A DNA stretch of 64,000 nt from Robiginitomaculum sp. (GTDB taxonomy: Bacteria > Pseudomonadota > Alphaproteobacteria > Caulobacterales > Maricaulaceae): NCBI GenBank assembly GCA_030949705.1, contig JAUZSF010000022.1, forward strand, positions 179,142 through 243,141, given 5' to 3'. Both the position numbers and the translations under genes were made by a program. Shown here piece by piece: positions 19,216 to 28,959 of the stretch. The notes beneath the pieces were generated by a model. That model ran no database searches and had not been told where the DNA came from. It saw nothing but the letters and a program-made list of their open reading frames with translations. Every line of letters starts with the position of its first letter. The first letter of the stretch is position 1.

Positions 19216-20718
19216 TTAGGCGTTCAGGGCCATCTCCGGCCAGTCCTGTGCCCAGGGCGCGGCGGCTTCGATCTGGCTGGCCAGCGCAAAGAGGTTTGCC
19301 TCGTCGCCAAAATTGCCTTCGAACTGAACCCCAACCGGTACATTATTCACTGTCCTCATGGTCGGCACCGACATGGCCGGATGCCCCGTCGCATTGGCAT
19401 AGGGCGTAAAGGCGACGTAGGTTTTGAACCATTCGCCCTGGGCTTCCAGATCGGCGGATTGGTCGATGCGGCCAATTTTGACCGGCGGTTCGCCCAGAAC
19501 CGGGCTGAGATGGAAATCATAGGTTTCGTGGAATTTACGCGAGGCATAGCGCTCGGCCGCGAACTGTTTATAGACATCCTCAAGAACGCTGGGATCCTGA
19601 TCTGCCACTTTTTCATACAGCCACCAGGTAAAAGGTTCCAGCAAATCATGGGGCACCGGCTTGCCGCCCAAGGCCTTGGAAACATTACCAACCACTTGCT
19701 TGGCCCCAAACGACCAGAGCGTCATAAAGGCATCATTAAATTCCTGTGCGGTGTAGGCCGGGGCCGCTTCTTCGACAATATGGCCCAGATCTGCGCAAGT
19801 TTTGGCAGCCATCAGCACCGCCTTTTTACAATCCGGATGCACCTCATTGCCCCAGGCATCCTTGGTGGAATACCCGATTTTATATTGTTTTTTGCCGGCA
19901 CCTTCTGGCAAGACCGGCGATGGCAGGCCTTTGTCTGTGGCCGCCATGACCGCCATGGCAGTTTGTGAATCGCGCACAGTGCGCGCCACAAATCCTTTGA
20001 CCGACAATTCCCACGGTGTGCCGTCCGAATCCGGCCAGCGCCCGCGCGAAGCCTTCATACCAAAGAGGCCACAGCAGTTTGAGGGAATGCGGATCGAGCC
20101 GCCCCCATCAGAGGATTGCGCCATCGGCACCACCCCGGCAGCCACTGCACTGGCCGAACCGCCCGAAGACCCACCGGAACTATATTCCGGGTTCCAGGGA
20201 TTGCGCGTCGGGCCAAAGGCCAGCGGTTCCGTTGTTGGCAAAAAGCCAAATTCCGGCGTAGCGGATTTGCCAATAGAAACCAGCCCTGCCTCTTTCATCG
20301 CAATGACAATGCGGTGATCATGATCAGGGATATTATTCATAAAGGCACGCGAACCATAGGCCGTGCGCACCCCCTTGGTTTCCTGCAAATCCTTGGTAAG
20401 GGTTGGCACACCGGCAAATGGGCCGTCGGGCAGATCGCCCTGGGCCATTTCACGCGCCTGTTCAAAGGTCGGCGTGACCAGAAAGTTCAGTTCTTTGTTG
20501 AGTTTCTCGGCCCGCTCAATGGCAATATTGGCTTGTTCCAGAGCGGTCATCTCGCCCTTGGCAATCATTTCGCCATGGGCCAGGGCATCCTTCATCCATG
20601 AAGGCGTAAATTTAGGCGGTGGTGGTGGTGGTGCCGCAATTTCGCCACCGCCTTTGGGCGTGCACCCGGCCAAAGCCCCCACGGCTACGGCTCCATACAG
20701 AAACTCACGTCTTTTCAT
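19216..20718 (-). CDS. exported amidase-signature enzyme
   Basis: 500-residue amidase-signature hydrolase. The N-terminus MKRREFLYGAVAVGALAGC looks like a twin-arginine-type leader ending in a lipobox cysteine, so the enzyme is probably exported and lipid-anchored; a Pro-rich linker follows. The Ser-cisSer-Lys triad is visible: Lys in TLTKDLQET, and the serines in YSSGGSSGGSASAVAAG and AQSSDGGGSIRIP. The amide substrate is unknown. It lies downstream of a second amidase gene (63-base gap) and upstream of the K+ channel gene. Confidence 0.9.
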   Translation of the reverse strand: MKRREFLYGAVAVGALAGCTPKGGGEIAAPPPPPPKFTPSWMKDALAHGEMIAKGEMTALEQANIAIERAEKLNKELNFLVTPTFEQAREMAQGDLPDGPFAGVPTLTKDLQETKGVRTAYGSRAFMNNIPDHDHRIVIAMKEAGLVSIGKSATPEFGFLPTTEPLAFGPTRNPWNPEYSSGGSSGGSASAVAAGVVPMAQSSDGGGSIRIPSNCCGLFGMKASRGRWPDSDGTPWELSVKGFVARTVRDSQTAMAVMAATDKGLPSPVLPEGAGKKQYKIGYSTKDAWGNEVHPDCKKAVLMAAKTCADLGHIVEEAAPAYTAQEFNDAFMTLWSFGAKQVVGNVSKALGGKPVPHDLLEPFTWWLYEKVADQDPSVLEDVYKQFAAERYASRKFHETYDFHLSPVLGEPPVKIGRIDQSADLEAQGEWFKTYVAFTPYANATGHPAMSVPTMRTVNNVPVGVQFEGNFGDEANLFALASQIEAAAPWAQDWPEMALNA

Positions 20719-20781
20719 TTTTTTCTCCCACCAGTTATCTAATCAACACGCTAAACCCAGACGTGGGCAGGCGCAAAGCCT

Positions 20782-22257
20782 TTATTGCGGTGGCGGCGTA
20801 AAACCGCCAAATACCTTGCCTAATTTGCCGGCAAAATCCATACAGGTCCGATCTTCCAGATAGGGGCCGATAATTTGCACTGCGCCCGGCAGACCATCGT
20901 CGCAAACTCCAATCGGCGCCACACTGGCCGGTAAATAACTGGCCCCGGCCAGGCCCGGCCAGATAAACAGATCCAGATAATTGCGAGTCTTGCCATCAAT
21001 ATTGAGTTTTCGTTTAACCACGCTGCCATCGGTCACATGGGCAAAGGCATTGGTGGGCAAAACCGGCGTCAACAAAACATCATATTGCGTAAAAAACGCA
21101 TCCCAGCCGGCGCGCAAATGAGTGCGCGCTTCGTTCACGCCAATCCATTCCCTGGCCTGTTGCGTAGCGCCTTTGGCATAGTCGGCCAGCGCTTGTGGTA
21201 CCAGACCAAAACGGGCCGCGATTTTTAGCAATGGCAGCCCACGATCCAGTTGCGAGAACGAGCCCGGCGGCAAACCAGCCGCCGCCACGGCTGCCAGCAA
21301 GCTGAAATAAATGTCGTGATTTTCCTGTAAACTGAATGGCGGGCGAGCCTGGCGGTCCACCTTGGCCCCCGCCTTTTCCAGGGCATCGGCCATGGTTTCC
21401 AGTTGTTTGTACAGGGCCGACTGAACCCCGCAATAGGGATCATTAAACCAACAGGCTACCCGATATTCCTTGAGGGCTTTATGGCGCGGTTTGGGAAAGT
21501 TCAATGACCACCCCACCGCCTCGCGCGGGCCAGGTCCGGTCAGAACGTCCATGGCCAGTTGCAGATCCCCCGCATCGCGGGCCAAAGGGCCCCCAACGGC
21601 CAGATCGGCCTCGCTGAGCGTACCGGGAGGTCCCGGAATATGCCCCTGCATGGGCATGGCCCGAAAGCTGGGTTTGTGGCCATAAACCCCGCACATGGCC
21701 GCCGGGATGCGGGTCGAACCGGCCAGATCGCTGCCCAGTTCCAGCGGCGTCATGCCGGTGGCCAGCGCGGCCGCGGCCCCGCCGGACGAACCGCCCGCGG
21801 TCAGATCCGTATTCCAGGGGTTGCCCGTTTTGCCAAAGACCGGATTATCGGTTTGAATGTCGGCCGCATAGGCTGGCAAATTGGTTTTGCCAAAGACAAT
21901 GGCCCCCGCCGCTTTTAGGCGCGCCACCGGCACCGCATCGGCTTTGGGCACATGGTTTTTATATTCGCGTGCCCCGGCGGTGGTGCGCAGGCCCGCGGTT
22001 TCCCAACTGTCCTTGATGGTCATGGGCAGGCCGTGTAATGGCCCCCAATCTTGCCCCTCTGCCAAGGCCGCATCAGCCTCTTTTGCCCGCCTCTGCGCGG
22101 CCCCTTCATCCAGCGTGACCACCGCATTGATGGCATCATTTCGTATTTTTACACGCGCCAGATGCATTTGCAGCGCCTCAACGGCACTGATTTTCTTGGC
22201 CTTGATGGCCTTTACCAGACTGGCCGCACTTTTTTCGGTGTAATCATCCATACCCAT
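20782..22257 (-). CDS. amidase-signature enzyme (cytoplasmic)
   Basis: 491 residues, no signal peptide. Triad elements are Lys in PMTIKDSWET, the glycine/serine-rich TAGGSSGGAAAALATG, and SDLAGSTRIPA. It is paralogous to the exported amidase downstream, with only family-level similarity. An ATG six bases in (22251) has better spacing to GGAAGG and may be the true start. Substrate is unknown; it is not GatA-like in context, since no GatB or GatC is nearby. Confidence 0.9.
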   Translation of the reverse strand: MGMDDYTEKSAASLVKAIKAKKISAVEALQMHLARVKIRNDAINAVVTLDEGAAQRRAKEADAALAEGQDWGPLHGLPMTIKDSWETAGLRTTAGAREYKNHVPKADAVPVARLKAAGAIVFGKTNLPAYAADIQTDNPVFGKTGNPWNTDLTAGGSSGGAAAALATGMTPLELGSDLAGSTRIPAAMCGVYGHKPSFRAMPMQGHIPGPPGTLSEADLAVGGPLARDAGDLQLAMDVLTGPGPREAVGWSLNFPKPRHKALKEYRVACWFNDPYCGVQSALYKQLETMADALEKAGAKVDRQARPPFSLQENHDIYFSLLAAVAAAGLPPGSFSQLDRGLPLLKIAARFGLVPQALADYAKGATQQAREWIGVNEARTHLRAGWDAFFTQYDVLLTPVLPTNAFAHVTDGSVVKRKLNIDGKTRNYLDLFIWPGLAGASYLPASVAPIGVCDDGLPGAVQIIGPYLEDRTCMDFAGKLGKVFGGFTPPPQ

Positions 22258-22433
22258 CGCCTTCCGTGTTAACGCAAGTTTGGCAGGGAATGGGCCGTGC
22301 TGAAAAGTAATTATTTCATTTTTTGCAAAAAATTACGCCCTGCGTCGCATTGTCCCGCGCATTGGCACCCGATCATTCCCATATTTCAACCATAGGGTAT
22401 ATAACAGAGGAGCCATTCATCATGGAGGACATC

Positions 22434-22925
22434 ATGAAGTTCAAAAACATCATTGCCGCCATCAATATGGACGATGATCTTGCCCCCGGCGTTTTAAAAA
22501 CCGCCATCATGCTGGCCAAACGCGATCAGGCCAAATTGTGGGTTGTCGATGTCTGGCCGGATTTGAACTATACCATGGCCACCGGTATTGCGGATCCCTT
22601 GGGGGCGACCGCCATGTTACCATCCGAAGCCAATCTGGAGGCCGACCGCAAGGCCCGCAATCAGCGGGAAAAAGAGCTTAATGCCCAGGTCAACAAAGAG
22701 CTCCCCGAAAGCGAAGCAATCATACTGGTTGGCGAACCGGCAAAGGAAATTACCGATTTTGCCCGGGAAAAAGATGCGGACCTGATTGTTGTCGGCACCC
22801 ACCAGAAAGGCGCCTGGAAAGCCTTGTTTGACGGCGCCCCCTCACGCGACATTGTACGCGAGGCTCCTTGCGCGGTCTTTTTGGTGCCAAAGCCTTTTGG
22901 CGAAAAAATTATAAAGGCCGGTTAA
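22434..22925 (+). CDS. universal stress protein (UspA family)
   Basis: About 163-residue single Usp domain: MKFKNIIAAINMDDD at the N-terminus and the ATP-binding-type motif VVGTHQKGAWKALFDGAPSRDIVREAPCAVFLV at the C-terminus (G-2x-G-9x-G[S/T]-like, with A and P in place of the usual residues). GGAGGA at 22424-22429 favours the ATG at 22434; the ATG at 22422 is an alternative. The last four bases overlap the convergent hypothetical gene. Confidence 0.88.
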   Translation: MKFKNIIAAINMDDDLAPGVLKTAIMLAKRDQAKLWVVDVWPDLNYTMATGIADPLGATAMLPSEANLEADRKARNQREKELNAQVNKELPESEAIILVGEPAKEITDFAREKDADLIVVGTHQKGAWKALFDGAPSRDIVREAPCAVFLVPKPFGEKIIKAG

Positions 22926-23374
22926 CCCAAAGCCGTGCTGGCCTGATGTTGCGCCTCTTCACGAGCGGCGCTTTTCATACAGGTCAGCGCCGAGCGAAGC
23001 CCAATACGACCCAGTCTTTGCGTCGCATTATCGGCACCCAGCATGATGGACTGGACCAGTTCCAGTGTAATGGCGGATGGCACCTGAAGCGTTGCCAACG
23101 TCGCAATAAGCCAGTCTTCGGCGCCGTCGGGCAAAGTGCCTGCCGCCTCTTCATGATCCAGCAAGTGACGGCGTATTTCCTGTGAAACCAGATGACGCCA
23201 GCCCCTATCATTGGGTTCAAACAGACCACAGGCCCCCAACAAAATCTCGGCCTCTTCGCGGCTGGCTGGTGTGTCGGCAAACATTTTTTTGGCCAAGGCC
23301 CCGGCCTCGTTCATACTCATAGGCGAGAACTTACCGTATTGTTCGATCAGTTTATCGGCGCGCGTGCGTCCCAT
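22922..23374 (-). CDS. hypothetical protein
   Basis: About 150-residue soluble, mostly helical protein; I do not recognise the family. It has an acidic middle with repeated helices (AEILLGACGLFEP, IRRHLLDHEEAAGTLP) and a C-terminal AREEAQHQ segment. The start at 23374 is preceded by GGGAGAGTGAAG; the longer frame upstream is hydrophobic and looks non-coding. It is convergent with the stress-protein gene. Upstream of it begins the repeat-rich spacer. Confidence 0.6.
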   Translation of the reverse strand: MGRTRADKLIEQYGKFSPMSMNEAGALAKKMFADTPASREEAEILLGACGLFEPNDRGWRHLVSQEIRRHLLDHEEAAGTLPDGAEDWLIATLATLQVPSAITLELVQSIMLGADNATQRLGRIGLRSALTCMKSAAREEAQHQASTALG

Positions 23375-23654
23375 CTTCACTCTCCCTGTTGGACAGAGAG
23401 TCCACCACAACAGGGTTACCGCGAAGTTAGCAAACCGGCATCCCGCCATTTAAATCACCAATCTTACCACCTGCCTTTTTTAGCGGGGGCAAATCCAATT
23501 TATCCCCGTGATTTCAGGGGCAGTGAGAGGTAAATGAGGGGCGTTTCAGGGTCGCTTTTGCGCCCTTTAGGGGCATTTAAGGGGTAAAGACGGGCATGCA
23601 TAGGGGTATGAGGTGACCCTCTTTGACCCTTGGGCTTTCTATGCGGGGGGATTT

Positions 23655-23770
23655 CTCCCTCTCCCTGGGGAGAGGGCCGGGGTGAGGGGATGGTGAAGCA
23701 AAGTTCGTGTTCTGCCTTTAAGCCTCTGATCCCTCACCTTATTCCTCTCCCACCCGGGAGAGGAAAGAGA
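23655..23770. repeat. inverted pair of GAGAGGG/CCCTCTCC palindromic repeats
   Basis: Copy A (23655-23690) runs CTCCCTCTCCCTGGGGAGAG then GGCCGGGGTGAGGGGA. Copy B (23730-23770) is its inverted relative (CCCTCACC...CTCTCCCACCCGGGAGAGG). Each copy folds into a small hairpin, and the pair can fold together. It resembles the REP-like elements widespread between proteobacterial genes. Confidence 0.7.
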
Positions 23771-23869
23771 TTGTCTCTTATGCCGGTGCTATGGTTTTGG
23801 AGGTGGGGATAGAAATATCTAGTCCCACACCGGTCAGGTTGGGCTATTGTGTTTGCACGCTGGCCCCCT

Positions 23870-23949
23870 GTCATTGCCGGGCCTGTCCCGGCAATCCAGA
23901 GCGGGATCAGCATAGGACTGGATTACCCGGACAAGCCGGGTAATGACAG
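23870..23949. repeat. dispersed double-hairpin repeat (copy 2)
   Basis: GTCATTGCCGGG...CCCGGCAATCCA (23870-23898) and GGATTACCCGG...CCGGGTAATGAC (23920-23947), the same two-armed design as at 551-630. It belongs to the gene-free block 23375-24119, which holds three repeat families and no gene that I can support. Confidence 0.75.
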
Positions 23950-23967
23950 GCAGTATATATCCAGAAT

Positions 23968-24062
23968 TCGAGGGCACTTCGCACCACCTCAGTATGAGGT
24001 AGGCTTAAATTTAACAACGCCCTCATCCTGAGGTGCGAACGAAGAGAGCCTCGAAGGATGGA
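23968..24062. repeat. inverted pair of CCTCATCCTGAGG-type repeats
   Basis: Right copy (24021-24062) reads CCTCATCCTGAGGTGCGAAC then GAAGAGAGCCTCGAAGGATGG. The left copy (about 23968-23999) is its degenerate inverted partner (TTCGAGGGCACTTCGCACCA then CCTCAGTATGAGG). This motif is a familiar intergenic repeat of alphaproteobacteria. Confidence 0.7.
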
Positions 24063-24119
24063 GTCACCCCCAGGGCCTTAACGGAGGAAAGGCCTTGTAT
24101 ATAACTTTAAGAATATCTT

Positions 24120-25653
24120 TTAAAGTGGTATATTATCATGTTTTTTCCATGGATTGCTAAGATCTTTATTGCGCAAGGTGCGCAAAGAACGCACCACCCG
24201 TTTGCGGGTCGAATGGGGCATGATCACATCGTCGATATAGCCGCGCTGGGCCGCGATGAAGGGATTGGCAAAATTATCTTCATATTCCTTGGTCCGGGCC
24301 GCGATTTTCTCCGGATCGCCGGCTTCACCGCGAAAAATAATTTCCACCGCGCCCTTGGCGCCCATCACCGCAATTTCGGCGCTGGGCCAGGCATAGTTCA
24401 CATCGCCGCGCAAATGCTTGGACGCCATCACGTCATAGGCCCCGCCATAGGCCTTGCGGGTGATCACCGTCACCTTTGGCACCGTAGCCTCTGCATAGGC
24501 AAACAGCAATTTGGCCCCATGTTTGATCAGGCCACCGGCCTCCTGTTTGGTGCCCGGCAAAAACCCCGGCACGTCCACAAACGTCACCAGCGGAATATCA
24601 AAGGCATCGCAAAAGCGCACAAAACGCGCCGCCTTTTTGCTGGCATCGATGTCCAGCACCCCGGCCAGCACCATGGGCTGGTTCGCCACAAAGCCCACCG
24701 TGCGCCCCTCAAGGCGACCAAAGGCGGTGATGATATTGGCGCCAAATTCAGGCATGATTTCAAACAGATCGCCCTCATCGGCAACATTTGCCACCAGCTC
24801 TTTCATGTCGTAAGGCATGTTGGGGTTGGCCGGGATCAAGGTATCCAGTACCGGGGCCAGACATTCGGCCTCATCAAAACTGGGCCAATGGGGCGGCGCT
24901 TCGCGATTGCTGGACGGCAAAAAGCTGATCAGGCGGCGCACTTGGGTCAGGGCCTCAAAATCATTGTCAAACGCGCCCTCGGCCACACCGGAAACCTTGG
25001 CGTGCATTTTGGCGCCCCCCCAGTTCTTCGTGGGTAACCACTTCATTGGTCACGGTTTTAACCACTTCGGGTCCGGTGACATAAAGATAGGACGTATCGC
25101 GCACCATAAAGATGAAATCGGTCATGGCCGGGGAATAAACATCACCGCCGGCGCACGGGCCCATAATGACAGAGATTTGCGGGATCACGCCAGAAGCCAG
25201 CACGTTGCGCTGAAACACTTCGGCATAGCCGCCAAGGGCGTCGACGCCTTCCTGAATACGCGCGCCGCCCGCATCAAAGAGGCCAATGATCGGCGCCCCG
25301 TTTTTCAGCGCCATATCCTGCACTTTGCAGATTTTTTGCGCATGGGCCAGCGACAGGGAACCGCCCATCACCGTGAAATCCTTGGCAAAAACATAGACCA
25401 GACGGCCATTAATCGTGCCCTGCCCGGTTACCACCCCATCGCCGGGCACGGTTTTATCTGCCATGCCAAAATCATGACAACGGTGTTCGACAAACATGTC
25501 GTATTCTTCGAAACTTTCCTTATCAAGCAGGATTTCGAGGCGTTCGCGCGCCGTCAATTTTCCCTTGGCGTGCTGTTTTTCTATCCGCGCCGCGCCGCCG
25601 CCCGCCTGCGCCAAAGCGCGCCGGTTTTCCAGCTCGTCCAGTATATGCTTCAT
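24120..25653 (-). pseudogene. pccB: propionyl-CoA carboxylase beta subunit, one frameshift
   Basis: Carboxyltransferase subunit of acyl-CoA carboxylase, partner of the alpha subunit at 15.1-17.1 kb. The N-terminal part (24967-25653) starts [20 protein letters not shown] and has [18 protein letters not shown]. The C-terminal part (24120-25046) continues [20 protein letters not shown] and ends with the usual [13 protein letters not shown] and [12 protein letters not shown]. The two frames join at the C7 run 25015-25021: one G too many turns GGAKMHA into GGRQNAR. Every conserved block is present, so this is probably an intact gene with a homopolymer miscall. The start at 25653 has AAAAGGATAC upstream. 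Confidence 0.9.
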
Positions 25654-25713
25654 GACCGTATCCTTTTGCCTAGGCCATAGCATTGTACCCACGGGGCGGG
25701 CAATAGTCCGGTT

Positions 25714-26337
25714 TCACTGGAACGGATTGAGGTTTTTTAGCAGCATCTGCAAGGTGCCTCGCTTTTCCTTGCGATCCAGTTCTTCCTGTGAGGTCAGGAA
25801 CGCCATTTGCACCACATAGCGTTCGCCCGTGAAGGGCAGAAACCCGTGCCAACTGTCGTCGGAACGCAAAAATGCAAAAACATTGCCGGCCACCGGCGGC
25901 ACTTCTTCTTCATAATCTTCAAAATCATCAGGTCCGTTCAGCACGCGCAACGCCCCCGCCCCGTCATCGCCCCAGTCTGCATTCAGATAGACCAGCAGGG
26001 TAAGAATTTTGGAGCGCGAATCCCGGTGAATGCCACCATCCGAGCGCTGGGACAAACGCCGGACCGTAATGATATAAGGCTTGTCAGTGAGATCGACGTC
26101 AAATTTATCACTGAGCAGTTTGGCCAGTTGCACGCTTTGCAGATCATCGATCAAGGCCTTGAAAGCGCCCCGGGGAGCAAGCTTTGACAAGGGCAGAAAG
26201 CCGGGCTTTTTAATTTCCGAAGGGTAATCCCGCCTGATTTGTGCTGCTTGCTCTTGGCTCAGCACGCCGTCAGCCAGCAAATAGGAATAGGGAGACGTAT
26301 GAACCCTGGCGGCGTTAAGCATATTAAAATCGATCAT
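25714..26337 (-). CDS. 2OG-Fe(II) oxygenase
   Basis: About 207 residues. The double-stranded beta-helix iron site is visible: HRD in DGGIHRDSRSKILTLLVYLN (HxD), the distal His in DSWHGFLPF, and the 2-oxoglutarate-binding Arg in GERYVVQMAF. It probably hydroxylates a protein or small molecule; no substrate can be named. The start at 26337 is preceded by GAGGCGAGGGG. Its stop lies 61 bases before the pccB start on the same strand. Confidence 0.88.
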   Translation of the reverse strand: MIDFNMLNAARVHTSPYSYLLADGVLSQEQAAQIRRDYPSEIKKPGFLPLSKLAPRGAFKALIDDLQSVQLAKLLSDKFDVDLTDKPYIITVRRLSQRSDGGIHRDSRSKILTLLVYLNADWGDDGAGALRVLNGPDDFEDYEEEVPPVAGNVFAFLRSDDSWHGFLPFTGERYVVQMAFLTSQEELDRKEKRGTLQMLLKNLNPFQ

Positions 26338-26486
26338 GCCCCCCTCGCCTCCTGGTTGCTTCAGATTAGCCATCTTGTGATTTTACCCATCTTTATTTGC
26401 TGCTGACAAGAACGCCCCACGATTTTCCATAACCGCACCTTTCCCGGAAAAGCTTGCATTTGCAGAATTGGGGAGACTCTCTTACC

Positions 26487-27239
26487 ATGGAGTTCATGAT
26501 GATTAATCGCCCCGTACAAAACCGTTTCCGCCCTCAATCCACAGACCTGTTGATCATCCCCCTTTTGCTGGCGATATCGGCGTGCAGCACCTCCAAACCC
26601 GCGCCAATCAGCCATAAAACGGGCCCAACAGTTATCCATCAGGAACACAAACGTTTTGCCCGCACACGCAAGGCCCTGTCCAAAGCGGAAAAAGGCACGG
26701 TCAATACTTTGTCGCAAACCCGCCAGGGGTTGCCCGGGGCGGTTTCTTCGCCGCTAACGGATCTGAATCTGAGAACGCCAGTACCCCCGGACACCCTGGA
26801 AAAACTTGGCTATGTTTATACGGCCAATCATCAGCTGAGCTGCAAGGAAATCGCCAGACAGATCGTTGTGCTGGATTCCGCTCTGCAAGAACCAGACACG
26901 GACGTCGTGATCGCCAATGAAATTGTCAAACAACACAGCAGCGCCAGTGAAACCACGCTGGACGTCATTCGCGGCATTGCCCGTTCCTTTATTCCCCTGC
27001 GCCCCGTTGTGCGCACTGTTACCGGGGCCAGAAAAGCCAAAAAACATTATGATGAACGCTATGATAATGGTCGTCGTCGCCGGGCCTTTCTAAAGGGGTA
27101 TGGACTGGCCAAAGGGTGTAAGACACCAGCGGCACCGCTGATCACCTATGCCCCTTATTGGGGGCGGATCAAGCCGGTGGACCCCAAAACCCCCAACAAA
27201 CGCTGGAATGAAAGCCAGGTGCCACCGGCTGGAAAATAA
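26487..27239 (+). CDS. lipoprotein with two-cysteine C-terminal domain
   Basis: About 250 residues, family not recognised. A basic leader and hydrophobic stretch end in a lipobox (LLLAISAC). The mature part has a spaced cysteine pair: LSCKEIARQIVVLDSAL near the middle and KGYGLAKGCK near the end, with a basic segment (ARKAKKHYDERYDNGRRRR) before the second. ATGs at 26496 and 26499 are alternative starts, with GGAG at 26489-26492. The downstream gene encodes a smaller protein with the same cysteine layout. Confidence 0.7.
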   Translation: MEFMMINRPVQNRFRPQSTDLLIIPLLLAISACSTSKPAPISHKTGPTVIHQEHKRFARTRKALSKAEKGTVNTLSQTRQGLPGAVSSPLTDLNLRTPVPPDTLEKLGYVYTANHQLSCKEIARQIVVLDSALQEPDTDVVIANEIVKQHSSASETTLDVIRGIARSFIPLRPVVRTVTGARKAKKHYDERYDNGRRRRAFLKGYGLAKGCKTPAAPLITYAPYWGRIKPVDPKTPNKRWNESQVPPAGK

Positions 27240-27327
27240 GTATTTTGATGTCTATTCACCCTGCGGGGTGAGGACGTCCCTCACAATTCCCGTTAGCAAT
27301 TCTTTCTTTTTGTTATGGGGAATTTAC

Positions 27328-27843
27328 ATGAAATTCAGAACACTCACCCTTTGTGCCCTGGGCATGATGGCACTGGCCTCGACCGCAGAAGCCAGAAAAA
27401 ATAAAAAACCTTTGCCACAACCGGTACAGCCTATTGTGTTGGGTGACACCCGGATGAATTGTGATCAACTGGCCACTGAGGCCAACGCCATGCAAACGAT
27501 TTTGGGCGGGGCACCCGAAGCTGGCATGTTTGGTGGTGAAATGGCCGCCAGAATTGGCGAAACGGCGATTAGCCAGGGCCTTCTTCACTCGGGCATGGCC
27601 GGCAAGATGGGTGGTCGTGCCGGCGGGGCCATCAGCCTGTTGGGCCGGGCCGCCAAGGATTCAGGCAAACGCCGCGCCGAAGCTGAGGCCGCTCGAAAAG
27701 AATCGGCACAAAAGCGCTGGTACTATATTGTCGGCCTTTATCAGGGCGGACGCTGTGATCAGGCCCCTGCCCCCGTGGCAGCACCAGCACAGGCCGTCGC
27801 CCCTGCGCAAGGGACGGCACCCGCCACCGAAACCGCCAACTAA
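27328..27843 (+). CDS. exported small protein, two-cysteine type
   Basis: 171 residues with a cleavable signal peptide (cut near AEA-RKN). The mature part contains MNCDQLATEANAMQ, a Gly/Met-rich helix-breaking region (residues about 65-110), a charged helix, then YIVGLYQGGRC, followed by an Ala/Pro-rich tail. The C..(Q/E)(L/I)A ... Y..GLY..GRC layout mirrors the preceding lipoprotein, suggesting related folds. ATGGGGAATTTAC precedes the start. Function unknown. Confidence 0.72.
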   Translation: MKFRTLTLCALGMMALASTAEARKNKKPLPQPVQPIVLGDTRMNCDQLATEANAMQTILGGAPEAGMFGGEMAARIGETAISQGLLHSGMAGKMGGRAGGAISLLGRAAKDSGKRRAEAEAARKESAQKRWYYIVGLYQGGRCDQAPAPVAAPAQAVAPAQGTAPATETAN

Positions 27844-27846
27844 GAC

Positions 27847-28959
27847 TTATGGCTTAACAGAGCCTGCGATTTGCTGTCGGAGCGCCTCCAGCGTTCCGGC
27901 GGCAATGGCGGTTCTGATACGGTTCATAAGCTCCTGATAATACGCAATATTATGCCAGGAAAGCAAAATCGCGCCCAGATATTCATTGGCCCGCACCAAA
28001 TGGTGCAGATAGGCGCGTGAATAATCCCGGCTGGCCGGGCAATCGCTGGTTTCATCCAATGGCGATAAATCTTCGGCAAAACAGGCCTTTTTCAGATTGA
28101 CCGGCCCTGCATCGCTCCACGCCTGACCATGGCGGCCAGAGCGCGTCGGGATCACACAATCAAACATATCAATGCCGCGCGCCACGGCCTCGATAATGTC
28201 GATGGGGCGCCCCACCCCCATCAGATAACGCGGATGGGTTTGGGGCAGCATGGGCACGGTGAAATCCAGCGTACGCACCATGGCATCAAAGCCCTCGCCC
28301 ACGGCCAGACCACCCACCGCATAGCCATCAAAGCCCATCTCGATCAGCCCTTTGGCCGATTGCTCGCGCAAATCCTCAAAGACAGAGCCTTGTACAATGC
28401 CAAACAGCGCCTGATCGGTACGCGAGCCAAAAGCGGTCTTTGAACGCGCACCCCAGCGCAACGACAACTCCATCGAGGTTTTGGCCTCCTCATGGGTGGC
28501 CGGAAACGGTGTGCATTCGTCAAACTGCATGGAAATATCGGCGCCCAGCAGATCGGCCTGAATTTCAATGGAGCGCTCCGGGGTCAGCATATGGCGCGAG
28601 CCATCAATATGGCTTTGAAAGGCCACACCTTCCTCTGATTTTTTGGCCAGTGCGGCCAGAGAAAACACCTGAAAACCGCCCGAATCGGTCAATATCGGCC
28701 CATCCCAGGTGGAAAACTTGTGCAACCCACCAAGGCGCTTCATGCGCTCGGCCCCCGGCCGCAGCATCAAATGATAGGTATTGCCCAAAATAATGTCGGC
28801 CCCGGCGTCCCGGACCATATCCATGGTCATGGCCTTTACCGTGGCCGCCGTGCCCACCGGCATAAAGGCGGGGGTGCGGATATCGCCCCGCGGGGTGTGC
28901 AATACCCCGGTGCGCGCCGCGCCGTCCGTGGGGTTCAGATCAAATGTAAATTTACTCAT
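27847..28959 (-). CDS. tgt: queuine/preQ1 tRNA-ribosyltransferase
   Basis: TGT exchanges guanine-34 for preQ1 in GUN-anticodon tRNAs. About 370 residues with [15 protein letters not shown] (catalytic Asp region), [13 protein letters not shown], and the nucleophile region [18 protein letters not shown]. The C-terminal zinc site is unusual: where Zymomonas TGT has CxCxxC, this protein has SDCPAS, so two of three cysteines are serines. The start ATG at 28959 overlaps the end of the upstream transporter gene by 8 bases. Confidence 0.95.
   Translation of the reverse strand: MSKFTFDLNPTDGAARTGVLHTPRGDIRTPAFMPVGTAATVKAMTMDMVRDAGADIILGNTYHLMLRPGAERMKRLGGLHKFSTWDGPILTDSGGFQVFSLAALAKKSEEGVAFQSHIDGSRHMLTPERSIEIQADLLGADISMQFDECTPFPATHEEAKTSMELSLRWGARSKTAFGSRTDQALFGIVQGSVFEDLREQSAKGLIEMGFDGYAVGGLAVGEGFDAMVRTLDFTVPMLPQTHPRYLMGVGRPIDIIEAVARGIDMFDCVIPTRSGRHGQAWSDAGPVNLKKACFAEDLSPLDETSDCPASRDYSRAYLHHLVRANEYLGAILLSWHNIAYYQELMNRIRTAIAAGTLEALRQQIAGSVKP

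Noticed and set aside
23655..24062. Possible CRISPR array
   Set aside because: Repeats come as inverted pairs of three different families with irregular spacing; no cas gene nearby.
24138..25037. 300-codon plus-strand frame opposite pccB
   Set aside because: Antisense shadow of a conserved gene; composition biased, no recognisable domain or ribosome site.
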